Positions 27,749 through 36,617 are shown, counted from the first letter of the stretch. The stretch: DNA of 64,000 nucleotides from Bacteroides_E sp964583185 (GCA_964583185.1 CAZOVL010000004.1:1-64000), one strand, 5' to 3'. Notes: generated by a model from the sequence alone, not told the origin. Translations and numbers: made by a program.

Positions 27749-29290
27749 ATGCTTGTAAAAGTTTTCGGGGCGGCTGTGCAAGGCGTTGATGCCACCCTTA
27801 TTACCCTTGAAGTGAATGTTTCTCGAGGCTGTATGTTTTATTTAGTTGGTTTACCCGACTCAGCCGTTAAAGAAAGTCACGAACGTATCATTTCTGCCTT
27901 ACAATATACAGGGCATAAACTTCCAACCTCCAATGTAGTTATCAATATGGCTCCTGCCGATATAAAGAAAGAAGGAGCTGCCTATGATTTGCCTTTAGCC
28001 ATTGGTTTATTAGCTGCCAATGAAGATATTCAATCCGAACAGTTGTCTCGTTATATGATTATGGGAGAATTGAGCTTGGATGGAACCATTCAACCCATAA
28101 AAGGAGCACTTTCTATGGCTATTAAAGCTAGAGAAGATCATTTTGAAGGCCTTTTTGTTCCTAAACAGAATGCTAATGAAGCGGCTGTTGTTAATGATTT
28201 AAAGGTGTATGGAGTATCTTCCATCACCGAGGTTATTCAGTTTTTTAACGGTGAAAACAAGTTGGCTCCAACCCTTGTAAATACACGAGAGGAATTTTCT
28301 ATTCAACAAAACCATTTTGATTTGGATTTTGCTGAGGTAAAAGGTCAGGAAGGAGTTAAAAGAGCCTTGGAAGTTGCTGCTGCAGGTAGTCATAACCTGT
28401 TAATGGTAGGAGCTCCCGGTAGTGGAAAATCAATGATGGCTAAGCGGTTGCCTTCCATCTTACCACCTCTTTCTCTAGCAGAAAGTTTAGAAACTACTAA
28501 GATTCACTCTGTAGCAGGTGAACTGGGTAAAATTACCGGATTGATAGCTCAAAGACCTTTCCGTGATCCACATCACACCATTTCTACGGTGGCCTTGGTG
28601 GGAGGAGGAACTTTTCCTCATCCGGGTGAAATCAGTTTGGCTCATAATGGAGTTCTTTTCTTAGATGAACTGCCCGAGTTTAATCGAAACGTATTGGAAG
28701 TATTGCGTCAACCTTTGGAAGATCGGAAAATCACAATTTCCAGAGCACGGTGTAAAGTGGATTATCCTGCAAACTTTATGTTAGTTGCCTCAATGAATCC
28801 TTGCCCTTGTGGTTATTTTAATCATCCCAATCGTTCTTGTGTCTGTGCTCCACAGCAAGTTCAAAAATACTTGAATAAGATATCCGGCCCTTTGTTGGAT
28901 AGAATAGACATTCAGGTGGAGATAGTACCTGTTCCTTTTGAGGAACTCTCTAAAAGAGAGTGGGGTGAATCCAGCTCTTCCATTCGAGAGCGTGTGGTGA
29001 AGGCCCGCAACATTCAAAAAGAAAGGTATAAAGAGTATCCTTCAATTTATAGCAACGCACAAATGAATAGTAAGTTGCTTAACAAATATGCTCAGCCGGA
29101 TGCAGCCGGTTTGTCACTTTTAAAGAATGCCATGGTACGGTTAAACCTCTCTGCACGTGCTTACGACCGTATATTGAAAGTGGCTCGTACCATTGCTGAT
29201 TTGGAAGGGGCAACAAATGTACAATCTCAACATCTGGCAGAAGCTATAGGTTATCGTAACCTGGACAGAGCCGGTTGGGCTTCACAATAA
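27749..29290 (+). CDS. comM: ComM/YifB family Mg-chelatase-like AAA+ ATPase
   Basis: 513 residues. The N-terminal ChlI-like (Lon-protease-S5 fold) domain includes GLPDSAVKESHERI and MGELSLDGTIQPIKGAL. The AAA+ core has Walker A VGAPGSGKSMMAKRLP, HTISTVALVGGG, Walker B GVLFLDELPEF and sensor ASMNPCPCGYF with the zinc-like cysteines of the family (CPCG...CVC). The C-terminal domain has NLSARAYDRILKVARTIADLEG. In naturally competent bacteria ComM is a branch-migration helicase for integrating incoming DNA; other organisms keep it without known competence. Terminator follows. Confidence 0.93.
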   Translation: MLVKVFGAAVQGVDATLITLEVNVSRGCMFYLVGLPDSAVKESHERIISALQYTGHKLPTSNVVINMAPADIKKEGAAYDLPLAIGLLAANEDIQSEQLSRYMIMGELSLDGTIQPIKGALSMAIKAREDHFEGLFVPKQNANEAAVVNDLKVYGVSSITEVIQFFNGENKLAPTLVNTREEFSIQQNHFDLDFAEVKGQEGVKRALEVAAAGSHNLLMVGAPGSGKSMMAKRLPSILPPLSLAESLETTKIHSVAGELGKITGLIAQRPFRDPHHTISTVALVGGGTFPHPGEISLAHNGVLFLDELPEFNRNVLEVLRQPLEDRKITISRARCKVDYPANFMLVASMNPCPCGYFNHPNRSCVCAPQQVQKYLNKISGPLLDRIDIQVEIVPVPFEELSKREWGESSSSIRERVVKARNIQKERYKEYPSIYSNAQMNSKLLNKYAQPDAAGLSLLKNAMVRLNLSARAYDRILKVARTIADLEGATNVQSQHLAEAIGYRNLDRAGWASQ

Positions 29291-29316
29291 GAAAAGATGT
29301 AATAAAGTAAATAAGT

Positions 29317-29352
29317 AAAAGGTGTGATAAACCAAATATCGCACCTTTTTTA
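29317..29352 (+). terminator. Intrinsic terminator of comM
   Basis: AAAAGGTGTGAT pairs with ATCGCACCTTTTT around a 9-nt loop, followed by T-rich DNA. Confidence 0.8.
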
Positions 29353-29362
29353 TAATTATCTT

Positions 29363-29407
29363 TGACTAGTCCTGAATAAGCGTTACAGTTTATTGGACAA
29401 ATATAGT
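29363..29407. mobile_element. Orphan IS3-type terminal sequence
   Basis: These 45 bp start TGACTAGTCCTGAATAAGCG and match the left end of the complete IS3 element at 39763-39807 with one difference (TATTGGAC against TATTCGAC). The sequences then diverge completely, so this is a solitary IS end or the terminus of a related element whose body is lost. It abuts a TATCTTTG box at 29357-29364. The following 29408-29570 stretch has no recognisable gene. Confidence 0.8.
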
Positions 29408-29592
29408 GAGAGCTTTGAATAATAGGTCTGCTTCCATTTGAGATGATAAATTCTATTTTTATTTTATTTTTTGATTAATTTTCTTCATTTTTCAATTAAA
29501 AATCATCTGATTTCTACTTCAAGCTCCTTTATAGTGGCTTTCTGGATATTGTGAGTGAGGTGTGGATATCTTAATTTATTTTGGACAACTAG

Positions 29593-29847
29593 TTAAGCGA
29601 CATTCTTGATGTTTTGTTTTTTGTATTGTTCATTAAATTTATCGATAGTCATATAGTCCAGATATGAGTTCCTTCTTTTCTTTCTATGCCAAATTTTTAT
29701 ATATTTAAAGATGGCAGTTCTCATCTGATTTTTATTCATCAATTTATTTCCATAGATCAACTCTGTCTTGAGTGATTTAAAGAATGCTTTGGCTACAGCA
29801 TTGTTCCAACAATTTGCTTTCCAGCTCATGGATTGAACTATCTTGTA
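29593..29847 (-). pseudogene. IS3-family orfB transposase, C-terminal remnant
   Basis: The minus strand encodes the last part of an IS3/IS150-type DDE transposase: QSMSWKANCWNNAVAKAF carries the equivalent of the catalytic Glu region of the rve core (usually ..NCWDNA.AESFF), here with the Glu of AESFF replaced by Lys. FKSLKTELIYG and an IKIWHRKKRRNSYLDYM tail follow. The frame stops at 29847 where the IS982-type element begins, and no upstream part is found on the other side of that element. Inactive remnant. Confidence 0.85.
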
Positions 29848-30743
29848 ACCTGAGTTCGATTAATCTTTCTTGTTGATGAATTTTGTATAGCTTTTGAAGC
29901 TCAAACCCCTTCATTTCTAATCGGAAATAAACCCAAACGCAAACCCACATTAAGCACAGCCGAAGTAATAACTATCACTTTATTGTTCCATTTGAGTGGA
30001 TTTAGAACTTTCAAACATTTCTATCTGTTTTATGTACAGAAACATATGACATCCGAGTTTCCCAAGACAGTCTCTTACAATCGCTTTGTCGAACTGATGC
30101 AAGGCATCCTTTTGCCTATGACAATTTTCGCAAAGACGTGCTGCTTAGGAACGTGTACAGGCATTAGTTTTGTCGATTCTACACCGATTCGAGTTTGTAA
30201 AAACAAGCGTATTAGTGCCAATAAAGTATTTGCAGGCCTAGCTACAACGGGTAAATCTACAATCGGTTGGTTTCATGGATTCAAGCTGCATATTGTAATT
30301 AATGATAAAGGGGAGATTTTGAGCTTTTGCGTCACTCAAGCTAATGTAGATGATAGAGAACCTCTTAAAAACGAATCTTTTCTAAGGGCTGTTTTCGGTA
30401 AACTATGCGGAGACAAAGGCTACATATCAAAAAAATTACAAGAGTTACTTTTTGTGGATGGCATTCATTTAATAACCAGTATTCGAAACAATATGAAGAA
30501 TTCATTGATGACAATGGCAGACAAAATCTTGCTTCGAAAGCGTTCTGTCATTGAGACAGTTAATGACGAGTTGAAGAATATTTGTCAAGTAGAGCACTCC
30601 AGGCATCGTTCGTTTGCAAATTTTGTGGCAAATCTAGTATCAGGCATCATAGCTTACAGTTTTTTACCCAAGAAACCCTCAATTAAGTACAGTACCATAA
30701 AAGATGCCCAATTAGCTATCTTTTATTAATCGAACTCAGGTTA
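29846..30743 (+). mobile_element. IS982-family insertion sequence
   Basis: About 898 bp bounded by perfect 18-bp inverted repeats TAACCTGAGTTCGATTAA and TTAATCGAACTCAGGTTA (29846-29863 and 30726-30743). It carries one transposase gene whose stop lies inside the right repeat. The left side joins an IS3 transposase remnant and the right side joins a decayed hydrolase, with no clear target-site duplication, so DNA was probably deleted next to the element after insertion. Confidence 0.88.
29983..30729 (+). CDS. IS982 family transposase (start codon unclear)
   Basis: DDE transposase. The visible core is FVDSTPIRVCKNKRI (first Asp), GWFHGFKLHIVINDKGEILSFCVTQANVDDREPL, FGKLCGDKGYISKKL (second Asp region) and KRSVIETVNDELKNICQVEHSRHRS (catalytic Glu region). 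The frame is open back to 29854 and its upstream codons translate to IS982-like residues (LVDEFCIAFEAQ...LSTAEVITI), giving 291 codons, near the family length. No ATG or GTG exists there; the first usable start is TTG at 29983. The N-terminus or start codon may have decayed. Confidence 0.8.
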   Translation: MFHLSGFRTFKHFYLFYVQKHMTSEFPKTVSYNRFVELMQGILLPMTIFAKTCCLGTCTGISFVDSTPIRVCKNKRISANKVFAGLATTGKSTIGWFHGFKLHIVINDKGEILSFCVTQANVDDREPLKNESFLRAVFGKLCGDKGYISKKLQELLFVDGIHLITSIRNNMKNSLMTMADKILLRKRSVIETVNDELKNICQVEHSRHRSFANFVANLVSGIIAYSFLPKKPSIKYSTIKDAQLAIFY

Positions 30744-30750
30744 ATAAGAT

Positions 30751-31110
30751 CTATATAATGCTAGCAACACGAAAAATTTTCTGAAATCCTTCCGACCATT
30801 TTTTATGGATCAACCAATCTTGAAAATTCAAATCATGATTGTGTTTATTAAAAATATGTATTATAAGATTCTTCTTATTGCAGACATCAAATCGAGATTG
30901 CAAATCATAGACACCTTCGACAGATACATTTTCATCTTCTGTTCCATGAACAACAATAACAATAGTCTTTATTTCTCTATTTTGAGGAAGGCACAAGCGA
31001 GTTGTTGAAGTTTCTCCATCAGAGAATGTAATCTTTCTTATTTCTGAGGTAAAAGTTTGTGCTTGTACCGAAGAGGTAACTAGCATTATTATCAATAAAC
31101 ATTTAATCAA
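30751..31110 (-). pseudogene. Internally deleted secreted alpha/beta hydrolase
   Basis: 119 codons. A signal peptide (LLIIMLVTSSVQAQ) and the normal N-terminus of a secreted dienelactone/alpha-beta hydrolase (EIRKITFSDGETSTTRLCLP) run into VVHGTEDENVSVEGVYDLQS, which is the catalytic-Asp segment near the C-terminus. It is followed by the catalytic-His segment FNKHNHDLNFQDW. The nucleophile elbow (GxSxG) and about 250 residues between are missing. The junction falls at VVHGT, a string that probably occurred both after the first strand and before the Asp. TTG start; no upstream ATG in frame. Non-functional. Confidence 0.75.
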
Positions 31111-31157
31111 ATTTTTTATGAGAATATTTTTATTCTAATGTAACAATCTCAATAAAA

Positions 31158-31736
31158 TCATTTGCTTAACTCTTCTGAATCTTGCAATTGATTATATAAC
31201 TCTTGCAATTGTTGGCGAGTCTCAATCATGCGTTTCATCGAAATTCTGTTTGAAATAATACTGGCTATGAAAAGTGACGTAAGTCCAGAAATCAACTGAA
31301 TCAACAATATTTTAAATGAGAAACCCACCGTAAGTATGTATATCAGAAAGAATAACAATAGTAAAGTTATGCCAAGTCCAAATCGCCAAAACCATTTCCC
31401 ACTCCGCTTGATACCTTTGTCGAAATCTCGTATTCGCAGTTCAATCCATTCTTTTAGTGGCATGTCGAAAGAGTAGCGTTGTGCCCTTCGGCGTCCCCAT
31501 TCGGAGATACAGACTGCTCCAAAAATCAGAACCATTATAGCAACTATTAAGGCATACCCATACGTTTGCAGTTGAGGTGATGTATATTTCATCATTATCC
31601 ATACGCATAATAGACAAAAGAATATGAGTATCGACCAGAATATGATGCCAGGATAGGAGCGGTTTATTGCTCTGCGAACTGTATTTAGCACAATCAAAGT
31701 TATTTCCGAATCAGTGTAATTATCTATTTGTTGCAC
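31158..31736 (-). CDS. Four-helix membrane protein paired with an ECF sigma factor
   Basis: 192 residues. Short N-terminal cytoplasmic stretch (MQQIDNYTDSEITLIVLNTVRRAINRS), then four transmembrane helices in two pairs (about 31-50, 60-80, 120-142, 145-165) and a C-terminal coiled-coil-like tail (RMIETRQQLQELYNQLQDSEELSK). It lies 48 bp downstream of the sigma-factor gene on the same strand. Position suggests a regulator of that sigma factor, but there is no recognisable anti-sigma domain, so the role is inferred from pairing only. Confidence 0.7.
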   Translation of the reverse strand: MQQIDNYTDSEITLIVLNTVRRAINRSYPGIIFWSILIFFCLLCVWIMMKYTSPQLQTYGYALIVAIMVLIFGAVCISEWGRRRAQRYSFDMPLKEWIELRIRDFDKGIKRSGKWFWRFGLGITLLLLFFLIYILTVGFSFKILLIQLISGLTSLFIASIISNRISMKRMIETRQQLQELYNQLQDSEELSK

Positions 31737-31784
31737 TACATTTTATTTCCATATTTCTTTAATTCTTTGGTTATCCATAAGTTT

Positions 31785-32267
31785 TTATTTTAAAAGTTTC
31801 TCTAGTTGTTTTTTAGCTCTATTAATACGTACACCGACATTTGAACTACTTATTCCTATTATCTCTCCTATTTCGTTATAGCTATAATCCTCCAGATAGA
31901 GTAACATAATAGAACGATCTATTTCTTTGAACTTTTGTAGTGCGTTTAGTAATTTTTGATAATTATTATCTCGATCAATATTATCAAGCGTTTCCGTGTG
32001 AGGTGTTTCCGGTGCATCATCAGTAAAAACGAGACGACTATCTTTTCTTATCTTTGATATTGATGTGTTTATAGCAACAGCATAAATCCATGAAGCTAAT
32101 TTACTTTTATCTTTTAATGATGGAAAAGATCGCCACAACTGATAGACGATCTCCTGAAAGTTATCTTGTTTATCAACATTAGATCTAAAATAAATTAAAT
32201 TCACTTTATGTATAATTCCCTGATATGCCGAAATTATCTTTAAGAATTCTTCCTGTTTTGACTTCAT
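31785..32267 (-). CDS. ECF-type RNA polymerase sigma factor
   Basis: 160 residues with region 2 (YRSNVDKQDNFQEIVYQLWRSFPSLKDKSKLASWIYAVAINTSISKIRK; the DNFQEIVYQLW core-binding helix) and region 4 (IMLLYLEDYSYNEIGEIIGISSSNVGVRINRAKKQLEKLL helix-turn-helix). No FecR-type anti-sigma or SusCD genes are adjacent; the downstream gene is a four-helix membrane protein. No TAnnTTTG box was found upstream on this strand, so it may use its own promoter type. Confidence 0.9.
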   Translation of the reverse strand: MKSKQEEFLKIISAYQGIIHKVNLIYFRSNVDKQDNFQEIVYQLWRSFPSLKDKSKLASWIYAVAINTSISKIRKDSRLVFTDDAPETPHTETLDNIDRDNNYQKLLNALQKFKEIDRSIMLLYLEDYSYNEIGEIIGISSSNVGVRINRAKKQLEKLLK

Positions 32268-32437
32268 TCTATTGCTTCTTTTACTATATAGTCGTAGTTT
32301 TGTCGATTTTATTACAAAAGAAGAGGAAAAATAGATAAATAGTATCTTGTCAAGGACTAAACTTGAATAGTAATAGATACTTGAATTTTCACCTTCCTTT
32401 CAAATCACAACACAATAATATTTTGAAAATACTTGTA

Positions 32438-32516
32438 GGTCTAAGACCCCAAGGTGGTCGGTCCTAGACCGAAGGCCTGTCGGTCTAGGACTGAAGGTTG
32501 CTCGGTCTAGGACCGT
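32438..32516. repeat. Phased palindrome array, copy B
   Basis: GGTCTAAGACC at 32438-32448, then units starting at 32459 (CGGTCCTAGACCGA), 32481 (CGGTCTAGGACTGA) and 32503 (CGGTCTAGGACCGT): spacing 21, 22, 22 bp. It lies in the 430-bp gap between the divergent ECF sigma gene and purB. The rest of that gap holds only the purB promoter box. Confidence 0.9.
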
Positions 32517-32666
32517 TGAAACGACTTACTGATACAGCTTACAGAAGGGACTGTTTGGGGGGTTAAAAATGGGGCGAGGAGTTGAAATGTGTGGTTCTCT
32601 TTGTTTTTTTGTTTATAATCCATCTTACTTGTAGCAGAAAAGTCTTGATAGTCAACAAAAAAGAGT

Positions 32667-32674
32667 TAATTTTG
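32667..32674 (+). promoter_or_regulatory. -7 promoter box for purB
   Basis: TAATTTTG with a TTG about 20 bp upstream. A GTG at 32674 overlaps the box, so translation more likely starts at the ATG at 32701. Confidence 0.55.
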
Positions 32675-32700
32675 TGGCTTACTTAACACATTCAGGAATT

Positions 32701-34047
32701 ATGGAACTAGATACACTTACAGCAGTATCGCCTATAGATGGCAGATATAGAGCAAAAACAGAGGCATTAGGTAATTATTTTTCAGAGTTTGCCTTAATTA
32801 AATATAGAGTACGGGTTGAAATAGAGTACTTTATTGCTCTGTGTGAGGAACCTTTACCCCAATTATCAGCTGTTGACAAGGAATATTTCAGCACGTTGCG
32901 TAGCATTTATATTAATTTTACTGAAGCTGATGCACAACGTATAAAGGATATTGAAAAGGTAACCAATCACGATGTGAAGGCTGTGGAGTATTTCTTAAAA
33001 GAGAAATTCGATCAACATAAAGAGCTAATTCCTTATAAAGAGTTCATTCATTTTGGCTTGACTTCTCAAGATATCAATAACACTTCTGTTCCTTTATCTA
33101 TAAAAGAGGCATTGGAGGATGTATATTATCCTTTATTGACCGAATTGGTTGAAAAGCTGAAGAAATATGTTGATGATTGGAGAGATATACCGATGCTAGC
33201 AAAAACTCACGGTCAGCCTGCATCGCCTACTCGTTTAGGGAAAGAAATCAAGGTGTTTTTATATCGTATTCAAGAACAATTGGAACATTTGACTTGCCTG
33301 CCTATTACAGCTAAGTTCGGTGGAGCAACAGGAAACTTTAATGCTCACCATGTGGGTTATCCCGAAATTGACTGGAAATCATTTGGTAATCGTTTTGTTA
33401 CCAATTACTTAGGTTTGGAACGAGAACAATATACTACCCAGATATCAAATTATGATAATCTAGGTGCTTTGTTCGATGCTATGCGTCGCATAAATACTAT
33501 TCTAATTGACTTAGACCGTGATTTCTGGCAATACATCTCAATGGAGTATTTCAAACAAAAAATTAAAGAAGGAGAAGTGGGTTCAAGTGCTATGCCACAC
33601 AAGGTGAATCCTATTGATTTTGAGAACTCTGAAGGCAATCTGGGAATAGCGAATGCTATTTTTGATCATCTATCAAATAAACTTCCTATTTCTCGTTTGC
33701 AGAGAGATTTGACTGATTCTACAGTTCTTCGTAACGTGGGTGTACCTATTGGACACACTGTGATAGCTGTAAATAGTACGCTGAAAGGGTTGGGTAAACT
33801 GTTGTTAAATGAAAATGCTATTCGTTCTGATTTAGACGATTGTTGGAGTGTTGTGGCTGAGGCTATACAAACCATACTTCGTAGAGAAGGATATCCTAAT
33901 CCTTATGAAGCATTGAAGCATTTAACACGTACTAATCAAACAATTAATGAGCAATCCATTCACGCATTTATTGATGAGCTGGATGTGGATGAAGCATTAA
34001 AAATAGAATTAAGAGCTATAACTCCTTACAACTATACTGGAGTATAA
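32701..34047 (+). CDS. purB: Adenylosuccinate lyase
   Basis: 448 residues, fumarase/aspartase superfamily. MELDTLTAVSPIDGRY is the typical start, VTNHDVKAVEYFLKEKF and HFGLTSQDINNTSVPL hold active-site residues, TRLGKEIKVF follows, and the signature loop GSSAMPHKVNPIDFENSEGN carries the catalytic Ser. It cleaves adenylosuccinate and SAICAR in purine synthesis. Followed after 42 bp by an RNA-modification gene. Confidence 0.97.
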   Translation: MELDTLTAVSPIDGRYRAKTEALGNYFSEFALIKYRVRVEIEYFIALCEEPLPQLSAVDKEYFSTLRSIYINFTEADAQRIKDIEKVTNHDVKAVEYFLKEKFDQHKELIPYKEFIHFGLTSQDINNTSVPLSIKEALEDVYYPLLTELVEKLKKYVDDWRDIPMLAKTHGQPASPTRLGKEIKVFLYRIQEQLEHLTCLPITAKFGGATGNFNAHHVGYPEIDWKSFGNRFVTNYLGLEREQYTTQISNYDNLGALFDAMRRINTILIDLDRDFWQYISMEYFKQKIKEGEVGSSAMPHKVNPIDFENSEGNLGIANAIFDHLSNKLPISRLQRDLTDSTVLRNVGVPIGHTVIAVNSTLKGLGKLLLNENAIRSDLDDCWSVVAEAIQTILRREGYPNPYEALKHLTRTNQTINEQSIHAFIDELDVDEALKIELRAITPYNYTGV

Positions 34048-34089
34048 TTTCACAAAAAAAGTAGGCCGTGAGGTTGAAAAATTCAAAAA

Positions 34090-35154
34090 ATGGAAAATAA
34101 AAAAAGAGGTGGAAGAAGTTCTCAAAGGAGATCATCTACCGAAACAGGCCGTGAAGGCAGAAGAAAAGAATCTCACTACGGTGATAGAGAATCCCGTCCC
34201 CGCTTTCGTAAAGAAAGCCGAAAAGAGGAGGATTCTTTTGGAGAAAGAAAAGAAGAAGGATCGAGAGGTCGTTACTCTTCTAAGAGAAGTGAGGGGAGAC
34301 GCGATAATCGTTTTGAAAGAGAGGATAATCGCAGGGAGAAAAAGAGTTTTGACCGATCCAAATCGTATGGTCAAAAGAGAAAAGAGAGTGGTTACTCTAA
34401 AAAACAGGCACCTACTATAAAAGAAGAGGCCATTCGTTTGAATCGTTACCTTTCCAGAGCAGGAATCTGTTCTCGTAGAGAGGCCGATGAGTTTATTGCT
34501 GCAGGAGTAGTCTCTGTAAATGGAGAGATAGTAACAGAGTTGGGTACAAAGGTGAAACCAACTGATGTGGTGAAATTTCACGATCAGCCGGTTGGACTAG
34601 AGAAGAAAGTGTATGTACTTTTAAATAAACCTAAGAATTGTGTTACCACAATGGACGACCCAAGAGGGCGTATGACGGTTATGGATCTGGTGAAAGGGGC
34701 TTGCGATGAACGCATATATCCTGTAGGGCGTTTGGACAGGAATACCACAGGGGTTTTGTTGTTAACAAATGATGGCGATTTAGCTGCTCGTTTAACCCAC
34801 CCTCGTTATGAACATAAAAAAATGTATCACGTGGTTACAGATAACCCCGTAAAAGAAGAGCATCTTGAGCAAATAGCGTCCGGTATAGAGTTGGAAGATG
34901 GTTTTATTAAAGCGGATTCTATCAGCTATGTTGATGAAGAGAGTGAGAAACACATCGGAATTGAAATCCACTCGGGAAAGAATCGAATAGTAAGACGCAT
35001 CTTTGAATCTTTAGGATATACGGTGGTTCGTTTGGATCGTGTATACTTTGCCGGTTTAACAAAAAAAGGATTGCCAAGAGGTCAGTGGAGAAATTTAACT
35101 CCTGCCGAGGTGGGGTTCTTGCAGATGATTTCGCAAACAGAAAAAAAGAAATAA
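34090..35154 (+). CDS. 23S rRNA pseudouridine synthase (RluB/RsuA type) with long charged N-terminus
   Basis: 354 residues. The first 110 are low-complexity Arg/Lys/Glu/Ser repeats (RRSEGRRDNRFEREDNRREKK type), common in Bacteroidota members and probably disordered RNA-binding sequence. An S4 domain follows (IRLNRYLSRAGICSRREADEFI) and then the RsuA/RluB catalytic domain with GRLDRNTTGVLLLTNDGDLA (catalytic Asp) and IHSGKNRIVRRIFESLGY. It isomerises uridine in ribosomal RNA. RluB, RluE and RluF specificity cannot be told apart here, so no symbol is given. Confidence 0.9.
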   Translation: MENKKRGGRSSQRRSSTETGREGRRKESHYGDRESRPRFRKESRKEEDSFGERKEEGSRGRYSSKRSEGRRDNRFEREDNRREKKSFDRSKSYGQKRKESGYSKKQAPTIKEEAIRLNRYLSRAGICSRREADEFIAAGVVSVNGEIVTELGTKVKPTDVVKFHDQPVGLEKKVYVLLNKPKNCVTTMDDPRGRMTVMDLVKGACDERIYPVGRLDRNTTGVLLLTNDGDLAARLTHPRYEHKKMYHVVTDNPVKEEHLEQIASGIELEDGFIKADSISYVDEESEKHIGIEIHSGKNRIVRRIFESLGYTVVRLDRVYFAGLTKKGLPRGQWRNLTPAEVGFLQMISQTEKKK

Positions 35155-35186
35155 ATTTAATTGTTTTAATAAAACAGAAGAATAAT

Positions 35187-36590
35187 ATGGAAAAAATTAG
35201 TAGAACAAAAAATGTTGATTTATTACAGAGAGTCGATTATGGAGCTCTGGTTAACATTAAAGGGTGGGTACGTACTCGCAGAGGTAGTAAGAAAGTTAGC
35301 TTTGTAGCTATGAATGATGGTTCTACAATTAATAATGTCCAAGTAGTTATTGATAATGAGCTTTTTGATGAAGAGGTGTTACGTAAGATAACAACTGGTG
35401 CTTGTATAAGTGTGAATGGAAAATTGGTGGAATCAGCAGGTTCTGGTCAACAGGTTGAAATACAAGCAACAGAAATAGAAATATTAGGTACTTGCGACGA
35501 ATCTTATCCTTTGCAAAAGAAAGGTCATACGATGGAGTTTTTGCGAGAGATTGCTCACCTGCGTCCTCGTACCAATGCTTTTGGTGCTGTTTTTCGCATT
35601 CGTCACCACATGGCTATTGCCATTCATCAGTTTTTTCACGACAGAGGTTTCTTCTATTTCCACACTCCCGTAATTACTTCATCGGATAGTGAAGGTGCAG
35701 GACAGATGTTTACTGTAACTACTCTGGATATGGAAAATGTACCTAAAGGTGAAGATGGAGCTGTTCAATACGAAGAAGACTTCTTTGGAAAACAGGCACA
35801 TCTTACCGTATCGGGACAGCTGGAAGGAGAGTTGGCAGCTACTGCCTTAGGGGCAATCTATACTTTTGGACCTACATTTAGAGCAGAGAACTCGAACACA
35901 CCTCGCCACTTGGCAGAGTTTTGGATGATAGAGCCAGAAGTTGCATTCAGTGATAATGTAGATAATATGGATTTAGCTGAAGAGTTTATCAAATACTGTA
36001 TTCAGTGGGCATTGGATAACTGCAAAGAAGATCTTCAGTTTTTGAACGACCGTATAGATAAAACCTTGCTTGAGCGTTTAAAAGGAGTTCTAAAAGGACC
36101 ATTTAAACGTTTGACTTACACTGATGGTATCAAAATATTGGAAGAGGCTGTTGCTAAAGGTCATAAATTCCAGTACCCTGTGTATTGGGGGGTTGATTTA
36201 GCTTCTGAACATGAACGATATTTAGTGGAACAGCACTTTGAGCGTCCTGTGATTTTAACAGACTATCCCAAAGAGATTAAAGCTTTCTATATGAAGCAAA
36301 ATGAGGATGGTAAAACGGTTCGTGCAATGGATGTGCTTTTTCCTAAAATTGGAGAAATTATTGGTGGATCAGAACGTGAGGCAAGCTACGATAAACTATT
36401 GGAGAGAATAACAGAGCTAAATATCCCGATGAAGGATATGTGGTGGTATTTGGAAACCAGAAAATATGGAACTTGTCCACACGCCGGATTTGGTCTTGGT
36501 TTTGAAAGGTTACTTCTTTTTGTTACGGGTATGGCAAATATTCGTGACGTAATTCCTTTCCCAAGAACTCCTAATAGTGCGGAATTTTAA
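35187..36590 (+). CDS. asnS: Asparaginyl-tRNA synthetase
   Basis: 467 residues from ATG 35187 (family-typical MEKISRTKNVDLLQR; upstream in-frame codons overlap the preceding gene). N-terminal OB-fold anticodon-binding domain (VNIKGWVRTRRGSKKVSFVAMNDGS), class II catalytic core with motif 2 FGPTFRAENSNTPRHLAEFWMIEPE and motif 3 GFGLGFERLLLFVTGMANIRDVIPFPRTPNSAEF. The RDVIPFPRTP ending separates AsnRS from AspRS. Confidence 0.96.
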   Translation: MEKISRTKNVDLLQRVDYGALVNIKGWVRTRRGSKKVSFVAMNDGSTINNVQVVIDNELFDEEVLRKITTGACISVNGKLVESAGSGQQVEIQATEIEILGTCDESYPLQKKGHTMEFLREIAHLRPRTNAFGAVFRIRHHMAIAIHQFFHDRGFFYFHTPVITSSDSEGAGQMFTVTTLDMENVPKGEDGAVQYEEDFFGKQAHLTVSGQLEGELAATALGAIYTFGPTFRAENSNTPRHLAEFWMIEPEVAFSDNVDNMDLAEEFIKYCIQWALDNCKEDLQFLNDRIDKTLLERLKGVLKGPFKRLTYTDGIKILEEAVAKGHKFQYPVYWGVDLASEHERYLVEQHFERPVILTDYPKEIKAFYMKQNEDGKTVRAMDVLFPKIGEIIGGSEREASYDKLLERITELNIPMKDMWWYLETRKYGTCPHAGFGLGFERLLLFVTGMANIRDVIPFPRTPNSAEF

Positions 36591-36617
36591 TTGAATTCAA
36601 GCGAATGCTAGATATAC

